Source: Sphingomonas pokkalii (GTDB taxonomy: Bacteria; Pseudomonadota; Alphaproteobacteria; Sphingomonadales; Sphingomonadaceae). From it: DNA of 64,000 nt. Positions 8,512 through 17,974 of this stretch are shown piece by piece. Each line of letters starts with the position of its first letter. Position 1 is the first letter of the stretch. Location: the NCBI RefSeq assembly GCF_003096275.1, contig NZ_QENQ01000001.1:1189144-1253143 (forward strand), written 5' to 3'. The notes beneath the pieces are model-generated. The model had not been told where the DNA came from. It worked only from the letters and a program-made list of their open reading frames with translations, and did no database searches. Position numbers and translations under genes: made by a program.

Positions 8512-11500
8512 ATGAATTCCGCGTTTTTAACTCTGCGATACGGGATCTCGACGGCGGCGTTGCTTACCGCGATTGTGGCCCCAGCGCACGCGCAGGACGC
8601 TGTGCCGTCGACGATGACGGGAGCCGTTGCCGCCGATGCTGATGTTGCGTCGCAGCAGACCGATGCGACCACAGGCCAGGATCGGCAGGCTGATGCCGCA
8701 CCCGCAGCGCAACCCGACGCTGGCCAGGGCACCGCGATCGTCGTCACCGGAACGCTGTTCCGCGATTCCAACGCCTCCTCGATCTCGCCCGTGACCGTGC
8801 TCAGCGCTGCGACGCTGCAGCGGGCCAACATCACCACCGCGCAGGACGCGATCCGCTCGGTTTCGGCCGACAGCGCCGGCTCGATTTCGACCGGCTTCCG
8901 CAACGGCTTCTCGGCCGGCGGTGCCGCCGTATCGCTTCGCGGCCTGGGCGTTTCGTCCACCGTCGTGCTTATCGATGGCCTGCGCTCGGCGAACTTTCCG
9001 CTCAACGACGACGGCCACAACGCCTATGTCGACCTGAACTCGATTCCGTTCAGCACCATCGATCGCATCGAAGTGCTGAAGGACGGCGCCTCCTCCACCT
9101 ATGGGGCGGATGCGATTGGTGGTGTGGTCAACCTCATCAGCAAGAAGAACGTCCAGGGCGTTTCGGGCTCGGTGCAGGGTGGCACCACGGGCCATGGCGA
9201 CGGTTCGCACTACCGGGCGACGCTGACCGCCGGCGTGGGCGACTATCGCGAGAAGGGCTGGAACTTCTATGTCAACGGTGAATACACCTATGACGGGTTC
9301 ATCACCAACCATTCGCGCGGTTATCCGTTCAACACGCTGGACCTGCGTCCGAGCGGCCTGAAGGACCAGAACCTCAACGACGAATCGCTGGTGACCCCCA
9401 ACCCGCAGGCGGTCGTCACCCGCGTGCGGCAGACCGACCTCAACAATCCCCTGGCCGGTCAGGTCGGTGCGCCGCTCAGCAACCAGTATCAGCTGCTCAA
9501 CCCGAACGGCTGCCCCTTCGGCACCTTCACCGTGACTTCGGGTGCAGCACAGGGCACCGGCTGCGCCCATAACCTTCCGGATGAATATTCGATCATCCAG
9601 CCGAAGCAGCAGCGCTATTCGACGACCGCTCGCCTAACCGTGCGCCTGGCCGACAATTGGGAGGCCTTTGCCTCGGGCAGCTATTCGCGTTCCGAAGTCA
9701 CGATCACGGGCACGCCTGCAGGCATCCGCCAGACCCAGCCGTTCGGCGGCTCCGCGGCGATTGCGTCCAACAATCCCGGCATCGTGCTGCCGGTCTATGT
9801 CTGCGCCGCCGGCGTGAACTGCGCCACCGCGGCGGACCGGCGGGTGAACCCCAATAACCCCTACGCTGCTGCTGCCGACGCCGCAGGCACACCTGCCGAA
9901 GGCGCCGCGCGCATCTATTATCTGTTCGGCGACATCCCGGCCGGCAGCTTCCGCGCTGTCGACGTGTACCGCGCGACCGCGGGTATTTCGGGCGATCTCG
10001 GCAACGGTTTCCGCTTCCGCCTGAACGGCGTCTATGCCCGTGACAATCTCAGCGTCACGCAACGCGGCTTCATCAACATCCAGGGCCTGATCAACGCGAT
10101 CAACACCGGCGCCTACAATTTCGTCAATCCGGAACAGAACAGCGCGGCGGTGCGCAATCAGGTATCGCCGGATCGCACCACCCCGTCCTATTCGACGGTG
10201 GCGACGATCGGTGGCTCGCTCATCAAGTCGATGATGGAACTGCCGGGTGGGGACCTCAACGTGGGCGCCGGCTTCCAGATCCGTCGCGAAACGCTGATGA
10301 ACCGCAACGCGAATTTCGATCTGGCCTATTACGGCATGAACACCTCGTCGGCCCAGGGCCGCCAGACCGTTACCGCCGGCTTCTTCGAAATCGACGCGCC
10401 GTTCACGCGCGCGATCGACCTCAATGTGTCGGGCCGCTACGACCATTACTCGCAGGGCTACAGCCACTTCTCGCCCAAGGTGGGCGTGAAATACACGCCG
10501 ATCGAGCAGGTCTCGTTCCGCGCTACCTACTCGCAGGGTTTCCGCGCACCGACCTTCGCGGAAAACAATCCGGCCAGCAGCTATGCCGGCTTCTCGTCCC
10601 TTACGCTGGATCCGAAATCGGCGTTCGTCCTCGCCCATCCGGGCAATCCTGCCTACACCACCACGTACAATATCGGCAGCGGCTCCCAGGGTAACCCGAA
10701 CATCCTGCCGGAAGTGTCGCGCAGCATCACGGTCGGCACGATGTTGAAGCCGACGCGCTGGCTGAACCTGACCGTCGACTATTACAATATCAAGAAATCG
10801 CATCTGATTGTCAGCGGCCCGCTGGGTCCCAAGGCCGTCGACGCCTATTACAGCAAGACCAACGCGGTCGATGGCTGCGCCGCGCTCGCCGCAGTGGGGC
10901 CGGGCTATGCCTGCCGCGTCATCGATGCGCCGGATCCGGTCAACCCAAACGCGCTGCCGCGCCTGCTGGTGTATGATGTCCCCTACGTCAACGCCAACTA
11001 TCAGGTAAGTTCGGGCATCGACATGCAGGCAAGCGCCAACCTGCGCCTGTCCGACAATGTGCGCCTGATCAGCCGCCTCGACGTCACGCGCGTGCTTCGC
11101 CTCGATCTGGTGACCCCGGAGGGCGTGGTGCAGAAATATGCAGGTACGCTTGGGCCGTACCGGCTGTCTTCGGGTGGCGGCACGCCGCGCATCCGTGGCA
11201 ACTGGCAGAACAGCCTCGAAATGGGCAAGCTCTCGCTCACGGCGACGACCTATTATGTCGGTCGGATCAAGCAGGTCGCAGCCGATCGCATCGCGGCCGA
11301 CAAAACAACCGGCGTAATCGACCTGTCGTGCAAGAACAACCTGGCTCCCGTGCCGGACGGCGTCGACAAGACCCGCCAGTGCTTCATCCGCCCGTTCATC
11401 TATGTCGACCTGAACGCCGCGGTGAAGGTGAACGAGCAGTTCCGGTTCTTCGTCAACGTCCAGAACCTGACCGATGCCCGCGCGCCGCTGGCAGCGGGTG

Positions 11501-11592
11501 CCTATACCAGCAACCCCAACTATCTGAGCAGCTGGCACTATGCCGGTCTCGTCGGCCGCAACTTCAGCGCAGGCGTGAACGTCAACTTCTGA
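8512..11592 (+). CDS. TonB-dependent outer-membrane receptor
   Basis: The 1026-aa receptor has a Sec signal (MNSAFLTLRYGISTAALLTAIVAPAHAQ). A TonB-box-like segment AIVVTGTLF is at about residues 80-88, and a plug domain contains SLRGLGVSSTVVLIDGLR and DRIEVLKDGASSTYGADAIGGVVNLI. A long beta-barrel ends in the aromatic GVNVNF typical of outer-membrane proteins. It would import an oligosaccharide or other large nutrient using TonB energy. The frame stays open for 63 codons upstream, but those residues do not form a signal peptide, so the ATG at 8512 is preferred; a GTG at 8503 is an alternative. The preceding AT-rich leader is unusual. Confidence 0.92.
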   Translation: MNSAFLTLRYGISTAALLTAIVAPAHAQDAVPSTMTGAVAADADVASQQTDATTGQDRQADAAPAAQPDAGQGTAIVVTGTLFRDSNASSISPVTVLSAATLQRANITTAQDAIRSVSADSAGSISTGFRNGFSAGGAAVSLRGLGVSSTVVLIDGLRSANFPLNDDGHNAYVDLNSIPFSTIDRIEVLKDGASSTYGADAIGGVVNLISKKNVQGVSGSVQGGTTGHGDGSHYRATLTAGVGDYREKGWNFYVNGEYTYDGFITNHSRGYPFNTLDLRPSGLKDQNLNDESLVTPNPQAVVTRVRQTDLNNPLAGQVGAPLSNQYQLLNPNGCPFGTFTVTSGAAQGTGCAHNLPDEYSIIQPKQQRYSTTARLTVRLADNWEAFASGSYSRSEVTITGTPAGIRQTQPFGGSAAIASNNPGIVLPVYVCAAGVNCATAADRRVNPNNPYAAAADAAGTPAEGAARIYYLFGDIPAGSFRAVDVYRATAGISGDLGNGFRFRLNGVYARDNLSVTQRGFINIQGLINAINTGAYNFVNPEQNSAAVRNQVSPDRTTPSYSTVATIGGSLIKSMMELPGGDLNVGAGFQIRRETLMNRNANFDLAYYGMNTSSAQGRQTVTAGFFEIDAPFTRAIDLNVSGRYDHYSQGYSHFSPKVGVKYTPIEQVSFRATYSQGFRAPTFAENNPASSYAGFSSLTLDPKSAFVLAHPGNPAYTTTYNIGSGSQGNPNILPEVSRSITVGTMLKPTRWLNLTVDYYNIKKSHLIVSGPLGPKAVDAYYSKTNAVDGCAALAAVGPGYACRVIDAPDPVNPNALPRLLVYDVPYVNANYQVSSGIDMQASANLRLSDNVRLISRLDVTRVLRLDLVTPEGVVQKYAGTLGPYRLSSGGGTPRIRGNWQNSLEMGKLSLTATTYYVGRIKQVAADRIAADKTTGVIDLSCKNNLAPVPDGVDKTRQCFIRPFIYVDLNAAVKVNEQFRFFVNVQNLTDARAPLAAGAYTSNPNYLSSWHYAGLVGRNFSAGVNVNF

Positions 11593-11614
11593 ACGCACAG
11601 CGTTGACCAAAACA

Positions 11615-11644
11615 CATCGGGGCGGCCCTTGTGCCGCCCCGATG
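11615..11644. terminator. Perfect 12-bp stem hairpin between convergent genes
   Basis: CATCGGGGCGGC and its exact complement GCCGCCCCGATG flank a 6-base loop, 22 bp after the receptor stop codon. No long T-run follows. It probably ends receptor transcription and protects against read-through into the convergent FAD oxidoreductase gene. Confidence 0.7.
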
Positions 11645-11649
11645 CCTAT

Positions 11650-11689
11650 GGGGTATCGCATCTCCACGCAGATGTGCGGCGATATCCCC
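11650..11689. terminator. Second hairpin between convergent genes
   Basis: Outer arms GGGGTATCGC and GCGATATCCCC pair with one bulge, and inner arms CATCT and AGATG pair around ccacgc. It lies 10 bp past the stop of the minus-strand FAD oxidoreductase gene. It is likely the terminator for that operon. Confidence 0.55.
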
Positions 11690-11699
11690 TGCTCCAGGC

Positions 11700-13334
11700 C
11701 TATCGTGGTCCACCGGCGAGCGCCAAAATCTGGCCCTCGGACAGGAGTCGCTGGCGCAACTGCGCATAGGGCACCGCCTGCACGGGCAGGTCGCCTGCGA
11801 TCGCCAGGTCGGCGGCGGCGGCGGCGGACTGGCCCAAGATCATGAAGACCGGCTCCATCCGGATCGTGCCATAGGCGATGTGCGACGCAGACAGCGCCAC
11901 CGGCACCAGCAGATTGCGTGCCTCCGCGCGTTTCGGCACGATCGCATCGTAGCTGATCGGATAGGCGTGGCCGACGGGCACTTCGATATTGCCTTCGTTG
12001 CGCACATGGCCTTCGCCGTCGACGATCCGCTGGGTGTTGTGCGAATCCATCTGGTACGAACCCATGCCGATCGGTCGCGGCGTCGGCTGCAGCCCGCGCA
12101 CCTGCGGTTCCGCCATCACGAAATCGGAGACCATCCGCCGCGCCTCGCGGACGTACATTTCCCGCGGCCAGCCGGCGTTTGCCGTGAATTCGTCGCGGCA
12201 CAGCCCCCAGCGCCCCATCTCCGCACGGGTCTCGGCCGGCACGTGCGGATCGTGCGCCATGAACCACAACAGGCCCTGCTGATACCGGATATGCTCGCGG
12301 GCGATCGCCTGGCGTTCCACATCGCTGCCTTCCGGGTAGCGATAGTTCCGGCCGATATTGTCGATGGAGAAGGCGCCGAAATTGTTCACATCCGCCTTGC
12401 CGTTGGGAATGCGATCGAACTTCTGGAAGAAGTTGCGATAGCCCGCGTCCATGTAACGCTGGAGCAGCGCATATTGGCTGGGATCATAGCCGGCCGGCTT
12501 CGGCAGCGGCAAACGGTTCGCCGCCACGTCCGTCAGGCACAGCCGGTAGGTATAGGCCTGGATCTTGGTGTCACCGCTCCCGTCCGGCGCAGGCTTATCG
12601 GCGCTGATCCGCGGAAGCAGGCCGCTGCTCGGGTCGCCGGGCACCCTGTACGGGTCGATATCGAGCGTGAACTGATGGTTGGTCGTTTTGCCGAGCTGAA
12701 CGCCGTTCAGCGCTTCGCCATAGGTGGCATTCGCCTCGCGCCCGACCGTGAAGGAGACCCCCGCGGCCGCCATCAGGTCGCCCTCGTAGCTGGCGTCGAT
12801 GAACATGCGCCCGGCGAACCGCCTTCCTGCCTTCGACCGGAAGGCGACCAGCGTCGTGCCGCGGCGCTCAACACCGCGGCGACCGCGGTCGAGCGGCTGG
12901 CTCCGCTCGACACGGACGCCGGCGGTGCGCACCCAATCCTCCAGAATGCGTTCTGCAACCTTCGGTTCGAACTGCCACATTGCGCCATCATCGACGAAAT
13001 TCTCGGCGCGTGCCGGTCGCGGCGCGTGGATCCAGGCGCCCGGGTCGTCATAGTGCCGCTTCACACGCCGATAGAATTCGAGCGCGAGCCCACCGATCGC
13101 TCGATGGTTGCCGGTGTCGGACCAACTAAGGCCATTGGTGGTCATTCCGCCGAGATAGGCGTCCCGGCAGACCAGCGTGACGCTGCGCCCGAGCCGCCGT
13201 CCCTCGATCGCGGCGATCACGCCCCCTGCGGTGCAGCCATAGATGACGATATCGGCGGGGGCTGGGGCCTGCCGCGCCATGGCGGGCGTGGGCGCGGCAA
13301 GCAGCGCCGCTGAAGCGAGAAGCAGCGATCGCAT
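11700..13334 (-). CDS. Secreted FAD-dependent oxidoreductase (PF12831-like)
   Basis: The 544-aa protein has a Sec signal (MRSLLLASAALLAAPTPAMA), then the dinucleotide fold IVIYGCTAGGVIAAIEGRRLG and the segment YLGGMTTNGLSWSD typical of the FAD_oxidored family. A late FAD segment, LGQSAAAAADLAI, is near the C-terminus. Such proteins are frequent beside polysaccharide-use genes, but their substrates are mostly unknown. It lies 11 bp after the receptor gene at 13346-16312 and is the last gene of the sigma/FecR/receptor operon, so it probably acts in the periplasm on the imported ligand. An in-frame TTG at 13349 overlaps the receptor stop codon and is a possible alternative start; the ATG fits the signal peptide better. 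Confidence 0.85.
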   Translation of the reverse strand: MRSLLLASAALLAAPTPAMARQAPAPADIVIYGCTAGGVIAAIEGRRLGRSVTLVCRDAYLGGMTTNGLSWSDTGNHRAIGGLALEFYRRVKRHYDDPGAWIHAPRPARAENFVDDGAMWQFEPKVAERILEDWVRTAGVRVERSQPLDRGRRGVERRGTTLVAFRSKAGRRFAGRMFIDASYEGDLMAAAGVSFTVGREANATYGEALNGVQLGKTTNHQFTLDIDPYRVPGDPSSGLLPRISADKPAPDGSGDTKIQAYTYRLCLTDVAANRLPLPKPAGYDPSQYALLQRYMDAGYRNFFQKFDRIPNGKADVNNFGAFSIDNIGRNYRYPEGSDVERQAIAREHIRYQQGLLWFMAHDPHVPAETRAEMGRWGLCRDEFTANAGWPREMYVREARRMVSDFVMAEPQVRGLQPTPRPIGMGSYQMDSHNTQRIVDGEGHVRNEGNIEVPVGHAYPISYDAIVPKRAEARNLLVPVALSASHIAYGTIRMEPVFMILGQSAAAAADLAIAGDLPVQAVPYAQLRQRLLSEGQILALAGGPR

Positions 13335-13345
13335 CCCCGCGCGCC

Positions 13346-16312
13346 TCAAAACGTCGCCGCCAGACCGAAGAAGATGCGCCGATCCTCGCGCGCGCTCGTC
13401 AACAGCCGGAGCTGTTCCTGCAGATACTGCCGGTCGATCGAGCGGGTGAGGTTGATCGCTTCCACCGTCAGCCGCAGGCTGCGGGTAAGGTTGAGCTGTG
13501 CCGAGGCGTCGAGCTGTCCGCGCCCGGCGGCATAGGAACTGCCACCGGCTGCCGCACTGCCCTGGCCGAGAAGATAGCTGGAGCGATAGATATAGGCGAC
13601 ACGCGCGGAGAGCGTCTTGTCTTCATAGAAGCCGATGAGATTGTAGCTGTGCCTGGACAGGCCGGGCAGCGGCAGCCGCGCGCGCGTCGCCTCGTCGATC
13701 AGCGGTGTCTCGCTGTCGACATAGGTGTAGTTGGCCTGCACGCCCAGATTGCCGAGCAGGCCCGGCAGGAACCGGAGCGACTGCTGATAGGCGAGTTCGA
13801 CGCCCTTGATCTTGCCCGATGCGCCGTTGACCGGCTGGGTGATCTGGAAGGCGCCATAGGTCTGGCCGGTGCTGGGATCGATCTGGTCCGACAGGCCGGG
13901 GATGAACTCGCTCTGGGTACGGTTGAGCGTGAACGAATCAACATTCTTGTAGAAGCCGGCGACCGTCAACGCGCTGGACGGCGCGAAATACCATTCGAGC
14001 GTGGCATCATATTGCGTCGCCTCGAACGGGCGCAGCGCCGGATTGCCGCGCGATCCGGTGCGCGAGACGAACAGCGGCACGAAGCTCACGCCCACGTCGC
14101 TGAGGCTGGGCCGCGCGACGACCTTCGCCGCGGCGAGCCGGAAGGTGAGATCGCGGCGAAGCTCGAGCGAGGCGTTGGCGCTCGGCAGCCAATAGCCGAA
14201 GCGCGACTTGGATGCCGTTGGCTGCGTATCGGAGAGATAGCCTGACGAAATCCGTTCGAAGCTGATGTAGCGGACGCCGGCATTGCCGGTGAGCGGCAGC
14301 GATCCGATCGTGCCTTCGACATTGCCCTTGGCATAGAAGGCCAGCGTGTCCTGGCGGACATCCTTGATCGACACGCGCCCGAACGGAATCGTGTCTGCGC
14401 GCGGCACCGGCAGGCCGAAGGCATCGCGTGCGGCCTGTTTGCTCGTCGTGCCGCCCAGGATGTCGCGCGGGAAGGTGCCCGGCACGCCCGGATAGAAGCT
14501 GCCCTGCCGGTTGTTGTAGACCAGCCCGGGAAGCTCATCGACGGTCAGGATCCCGTCGCCATTCTTGTCCCCGCGCGACAACAGGCTGGCCGCGGTCGGA
14601 ATGTTTTGCGGCGCTTCGGAATAGAATTGGATCGATTCATACCGGCTGCCGACCTCGATCGATTTCAGGGGGCCGGCATCGGTGCGGATGGTGAAGTCCA
14701 CCCGGCCGTCATAGCCGCTATTGTCGGTGCGGAAGTCGTTCTCGAAGATCGAGGCGAGCTGATATTGCGTCGGATCGTTCAGGTTGAAGTTGGAGGCAAG
14801 CGACAGGTCCGGGACGGTCCCGCCGCGCGAAAAGTCGATCGTGGCGTTGGCGGTGCGCCCCGCGCGGGGCACGACCACATAGGTGAAGGATGCGCCCGGG
14901 CCGCCATCGGTGCCGAGGCCCTTGGCGTAGGAGGCGTCGGCCTTCACCGTCACGATCTCGCCCGCATATCTGGTGGAGAAGCCGATATTGGTCGACTTGA
15001 ACTCGGTCGGCTCGTCATAGACCAGCGGGCGCACGGTGACGCCGGTATAGGTTGAGCGCACCACGGTGCCGCTCCCGTCCGCCACCGCCCCGACGTCATT
15101 GTCGTTGAACAGGATCTGGTAGTTGGCGCTCTGTCGGTTGCGCTTCAGCCGGGTATAGGTGCCGTCGAGGATCATCTCCCAGCGTTCGCCCGGCCGATAC
15201 TGGAGCGAACTGTTGAGCGTCAGCCGTTCCTCGGCGCGATCGTAGATCCGCGCCATATAGCGATTGGGGCGGTACAGGCCGGGATCGTTCACCCCGTCGC
15301 CATTGCCGTCGATATTGTTGGTGCGGGTCCAGCCGCCGGTGTCGAACGCATAGCCGCGCGTGTGGGTGTTCGAATAGGCGGCGCTCGCCAGGATGCCGAC
15401 CTTGTCGCCGAACGTCTTCGAAACCAGCGCGGAGCCGCGATAGCCGAGATGGTCGGCCTGATCGGTATAGGCGCCCTGCAGGCGACCGCTGACGACGAAA
15501 TCGGCAAGCTCCAGCGGCCGCTTGGTCTTGAGGTTCACGGTGGCGCCCAGTGCGCCTTCCGGCATGTCCGCGGTCGGCGATTTCGACACGACGATGCTGG
15601 AGATGATCTCCGGGCTCACCGATTCCAGCGATGCGCTTCCGCCGGCACCGGGGCCGAGAAAGGTGCGGCCGTTGATCTCCAGCCGGTTCTGCGAAATGCC
15701 GCGCACGGTGAAGTTCGAGCCATCGCCTTCGCGCCGGGTGATCTGCACGCCGGTGATCCGGCTCATCGACTCCGCGACATTCTGGTCAGGCAGCTTGCCG
15801 ATGTCCTGCGCGGTGATGACGTCGACGATGTTGCCGGCGGCGCGCTTGACGTTGATCGATTGCTGCAGCGAGGCACGGATGCCGGTGACGACGATTTCCT
15901 CGCCGGCGGTCGGCTCCGCCTGTGCTGCGGGCTCGGCCGCCAGCGGCATCGGCGCCGGTTCGACCTGCGCGGCAGCGGGGGTGAGCGAGGCGGACTCGTT
16001 CGCAGCGCGGCGGCGCAGGACGATCGCGCCGCCCGCGCGCACCGGCACAAGGTCCGTCCCGTCGAGCAGCAGGCGCAGCGCCGCGGTGACATCCAGCGCG
16101 CCCTTCACCCGGTTGACCCGGAGGTGCTCCGCCAGCGGACCGGGCACCAGGATCTGGATGCCGGCCTGGTGCGCGAACTGGGGAATGCCGGTGCGGGCGG
16201 GCTGCGCCGCGACATCGAACTGGCGGGTCTGGGCGGCCGCCGCGGCCGCTGGGGCGACCGACGCGAATAGAATGGCCGCGGAGCCGAGCATCTGCGAACG
16301 CACGGAAATCAT
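13346..16312 (-). CDS. TonB-dependent receptor with N-terminal STN signalling domain
   Basis: The 988-aa FecA-type transducer has a signal peptide, then a secretin/TonB short N-terminal domain (about residues 30-110, including FDVAAQPARTGIPQFAHQAGI). A TonB box EEIVVTGIRASLQQSI follows, then plug and barrel ending in FFGLAATF. It senses and imports a ligand and passes the signal through the FecR protein encoded upstream. The ATG at 16312 follows a GGAGAGG ribosome site. The much longer open frame upstream overlaps the fecR-like gene in another frame and is not used. The barrel style (TIGR01782-like, Caulobacter type) suggests a glycan or plant-derived ligand. It is third in the operon after sigma factor and FecR. 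Confidence 0.93.
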   Translation of the reverse strand: MISVRSQMLGSAAILFASVAPAAAAAAQTRQFDVAAQPARTGIPQFAHQAGIQILVPGPLAEHLRVNRVKGALDVTAALRLLLDGTDLVPVRAGGAIVLRRRAANESASLTPAAAQVEPAPMPLAAEPAAQAEPTAGEEIVVTGIRASLQQSINVKRAAGNIVDVITAQDIGKLPDQNVAESMSRITGVQITRREGDGSNFTVRGISQNRLEINGRTFLGPGAGGSASLESVSPEIISSIVVSKSPTADMPEGALGATVNLKTKRPLELADFVVSGRLQGAYTDQADHLGYRGSALVSKTFGDKVGILASAAYSNTHTRGYAFDTGGWTRTNNIDGNGDGVNDPGLYRPNRYMARIYDRAEERLTLNSSLQYRPGERWEMILDGTYTRLKRNRQSANYQILFNDNDVGAVADGSGTVVRSTYTGVTVRPLVYDEPTEFKSTNIGFSTRYAGEIVTVKADASYAKGLGTDGGPGASFTYVVVPRAGRTANATIDFSRGGTVPDLSLASNFNLNDPTQYQLASIFENDFRTDNSGYDGRVDFTIRTDAGPLKSIEVGSRYESIQFYSEAPQNIPTAASLLSRGDKNGDGILTVDELPGLVYNNRQGSFYPGVPGTFPRDILGGTTSKQAARDAFGLPVPRADTIPFGRVSIKDVRQDTLAFYAKGNVEGTIGSLPLTGNAGVRYISFERISSGYLSDTQPTASKSRFGYWLPSANASLELRRDLTFRLAAAKVVARPSLSDVGVSFVPLFVSRTGSRGNPALRPFEATQYDATLEWYFAPSSALTVAGFYKNVDSFTLNRTQSEFIPGLSDQIDPSTGQTYGAFQITQPVNGASGKIKGVELAYQQSLRFLPGLLGNLGVQANYTYVDSETPLIDEATRARLPLPGLSRHSYNLIGFYEDKTLSARVAYIYRSSYLLGQGSAAAGGSSYAAGRGQLDASAQLNLTRSLRLTVEAINLTRSIDRQYLQEQLRLLTSAREDRRIFFGLAATF

Positions 16313-16389
16313 GGGTGAACCTCTCCCTGTGTCGGCGCCTTCTGTTGCGAGACGCTCCCACCCTACGAGCCGGCGCAACCGCGTTTCCG

Positions 16390-17337
16390 TCAGCGCCGAT
16401 CCACATTTTTGCGTGTGACGCGGATTTCCTGCGGCGTGGCGATGACCTGCGCATCGAACGACGCGGCCAGCGTTGCGGCGAAGTCGCCCGGCTTGTCGAT
16501 CTGGAACAGGCCGATCAGCCGCTCGCGCGCCAGTTGCGAATCTTCCACCACCAGCTGCTGGCGGTTGTAGCGATTGAACTGGGCGACGGCGCTTGCGACG
16601 GTTTCGTTTTCCAGCGCGATTTCGCCGCTGCGCCAGGCCAGCGCGCGGGTGATGGCGGCAGGCGCCGTGCCGACGACGGGCGCTGTCGCACCGGCATGAA
16701 AGCGTGCGAACTGGCCGGCCTCGATGATCGTCATCGCGCCGCTGGCGTCGGCGGCCCACACCGCCACGCTGCCTTCGGTCACGGCGATTTCCACGCCCTG
16801 ATCGCGGCGCTCGACCGAAAAGGCGGTTCCCACCGCCCGCACCAGCGCGATCCCGGCATCGACCACGAAGGGGCGGGCACGATCCTTGGCAACCTGGAAC
16901 CAGGCCTGGCCATGATCGAGCGAGACGCGCCGAATATCCCGCTCCAGCGCGACGCTGAGCGCGCTGTCGGTGTTGATCATCGCAACCGATCCATCGGCAA
17001 GCGGCAGGCGGCGGATCTCGCCCCGTGCGGTTTCGACGTGCTGCGCGCGCCAATATTGCCATCCGAACAGGCCGGTGATGCTCGCGGCAAGCGCGGCGCC
17101 CGCACCGGCGAGAAGGCGGCGGCGCAGGCGCGACGGCGGGGGCGGTTCGTCCGCGAGGTCGGCGCGCGGCGGGGCGATGGCCTGATCGACAAGGCTGAGC
17201 CCCGCCATTGCCCGCAGCAGCGCACCGGCATGGGCGGGATCTTCCGCCAGCCACGCTTCGAGCGCGGCAGCCCCCGCCGTATCGAGCGGATGGCGCAGCG
17301 CCCATTCGGCCGCCGCTTGCTCAACGCGATCGGACAT
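16390..17337 (-). CDS. fecR: FecR-family anti-sigma/sigma-regulator protein
   Basis: The 315-aa protein has the usual FecR layout. An N-terminal DUF4880-like helical domain carries EQAAAEWALR and EAWLAEDPAHAGAL. One membrane helix lies around residues 78-98, and a periplasmic FecR domain includes LADGSVAMINTDSAL and GTAFSVERRDQG. The C-terminal part (about 245-310) resembles an STN-type fold. It relays ligand occupancy of the STN receptor to the sigma factor. Its start overlaps the end of the sigma gene by 17 bp, showing tight coupling. Confidence 0.9.
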   Translation of the reverse strand: MSDRVEQAAAEWALRHPLDTAGAAALEAWLAEDPAHAGALLRAMAGLSLVDQAIAPPRADLADEPPPPSRLRRRLLAGAGAALAASITGLFGWQYWRAQHVETARGEIRRLPLADGSVAMINTDSALSVALERDIRRVSLDHGQAWFQVAKDRARPFVVDAGIALVRAVGTAFSVERRDQGVEIAVTEGSVAVWAADASGAMTIIEAGQFARFHAGATAPVVGTAPAAITRALAWRSGEIALENETVASAVAQFNRYNRQQLVVEDSQLARERLIGLFQIDKPGDFAATLAASFDAQVIATPQEIRVTRKNVDRR

Positions 17338-17869
17338 GGGCTCTTCCTTCCTCCGCCGGGGATGCGGCGTCCGACGGTTCGGTCAATATCCGCAGGATCG
17401 CGCGAAGGCTGCGGCTGGCATCATTCTCCACCACCGCCTCCGTGACGCCGAGGCGCGCGGCGATTTCCTTCTGGCTGAGCCCGTCGATGCGCCGGAGCAG
17501 GAAGATCCGACGGGCGCGATCGGACAAGGTGCCGAGCGCGGCGCGCACGCGATCAAGCTCCTGCCGGCCCGCTGCGATCCGATCGGGCAGGGGGAGATCG
17601 CTTGCCAGTTCGTTGTCTTCCTTCTGCGCGATCGGCTCGATCCGCACGACGCGGGCGCGCCGCCGCTGCCGGTGGGCGAGGTTGCGCGCCATGGCGAACA
17701 GATAGGCGCGCGGCTCGGCGATATGGGAGACGTCGGTGATCTGTGCGATTCTGCAATAGCATTCCTGCACGATATCCTCCACGTCGGCAGCCGCCATCAC
17801 ACGCGAGCGCAACCAAGTGCGCAGATCGCGTTCATGGGGCAGGATCTCGCGCCCTACCCATTCCGCCAA
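17321..17869 (-). CDS. fecI: FecI-like ECF RNA polymerase sigma factor
   Basis: The 182-aa sigma-70 family protein has region 2 (DVEDIVQECYCRIAQ and RAYLFAMARNLAH, about residues 30-70) and region 4 (LSDRARRIFLLRRIDGLSQKEIAARLGVTEAVVE, about 112-145). It should direct transcription of the downstream receptor operon when the ligand binds. No ATG gives a full-length start; the frame opens at a TTG with AGGAGA about 20 nt upstream. The DNA immediately upstream is transposase debris, so the native promoter and possibly the first few residues may have been replaced. Confidence 0.88.
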   Translation of the reverse strand: MAEWVGREILPHERDLRTWLRSRVMAAADVEDIVQECYCRIAQITDVSHIAEPRAYLFAMARNLAHRQRRRARVVRIEPIAQKEDNELASDLPLPDRIAAGRQELDRVRAALGTLSDRARRIFLLRRIDGLSQKEIAARLGVTEAVVENDASRSLRAILRILTEPSDAASPAEEGRAHVRSR

Positions 17870-17974
17870 AGCTGTCCGTTCCGTGGCCGCTCTCCTATAC
17901 CGATCGTTCGAGACACGAGATCGCGCTTTCCGTCACCCTGCGAGCAGAAATAATCGCCACTCTACACGAGCAAG

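Noticed and set aside
13346..17305. 1319-aa version of the STN receptor
   Set aside because: The N-terminal 330 residues overlap the fecR-like gene in another frame and lack a signal peptide; the ATG at 16312 has both ribosome site and signal.
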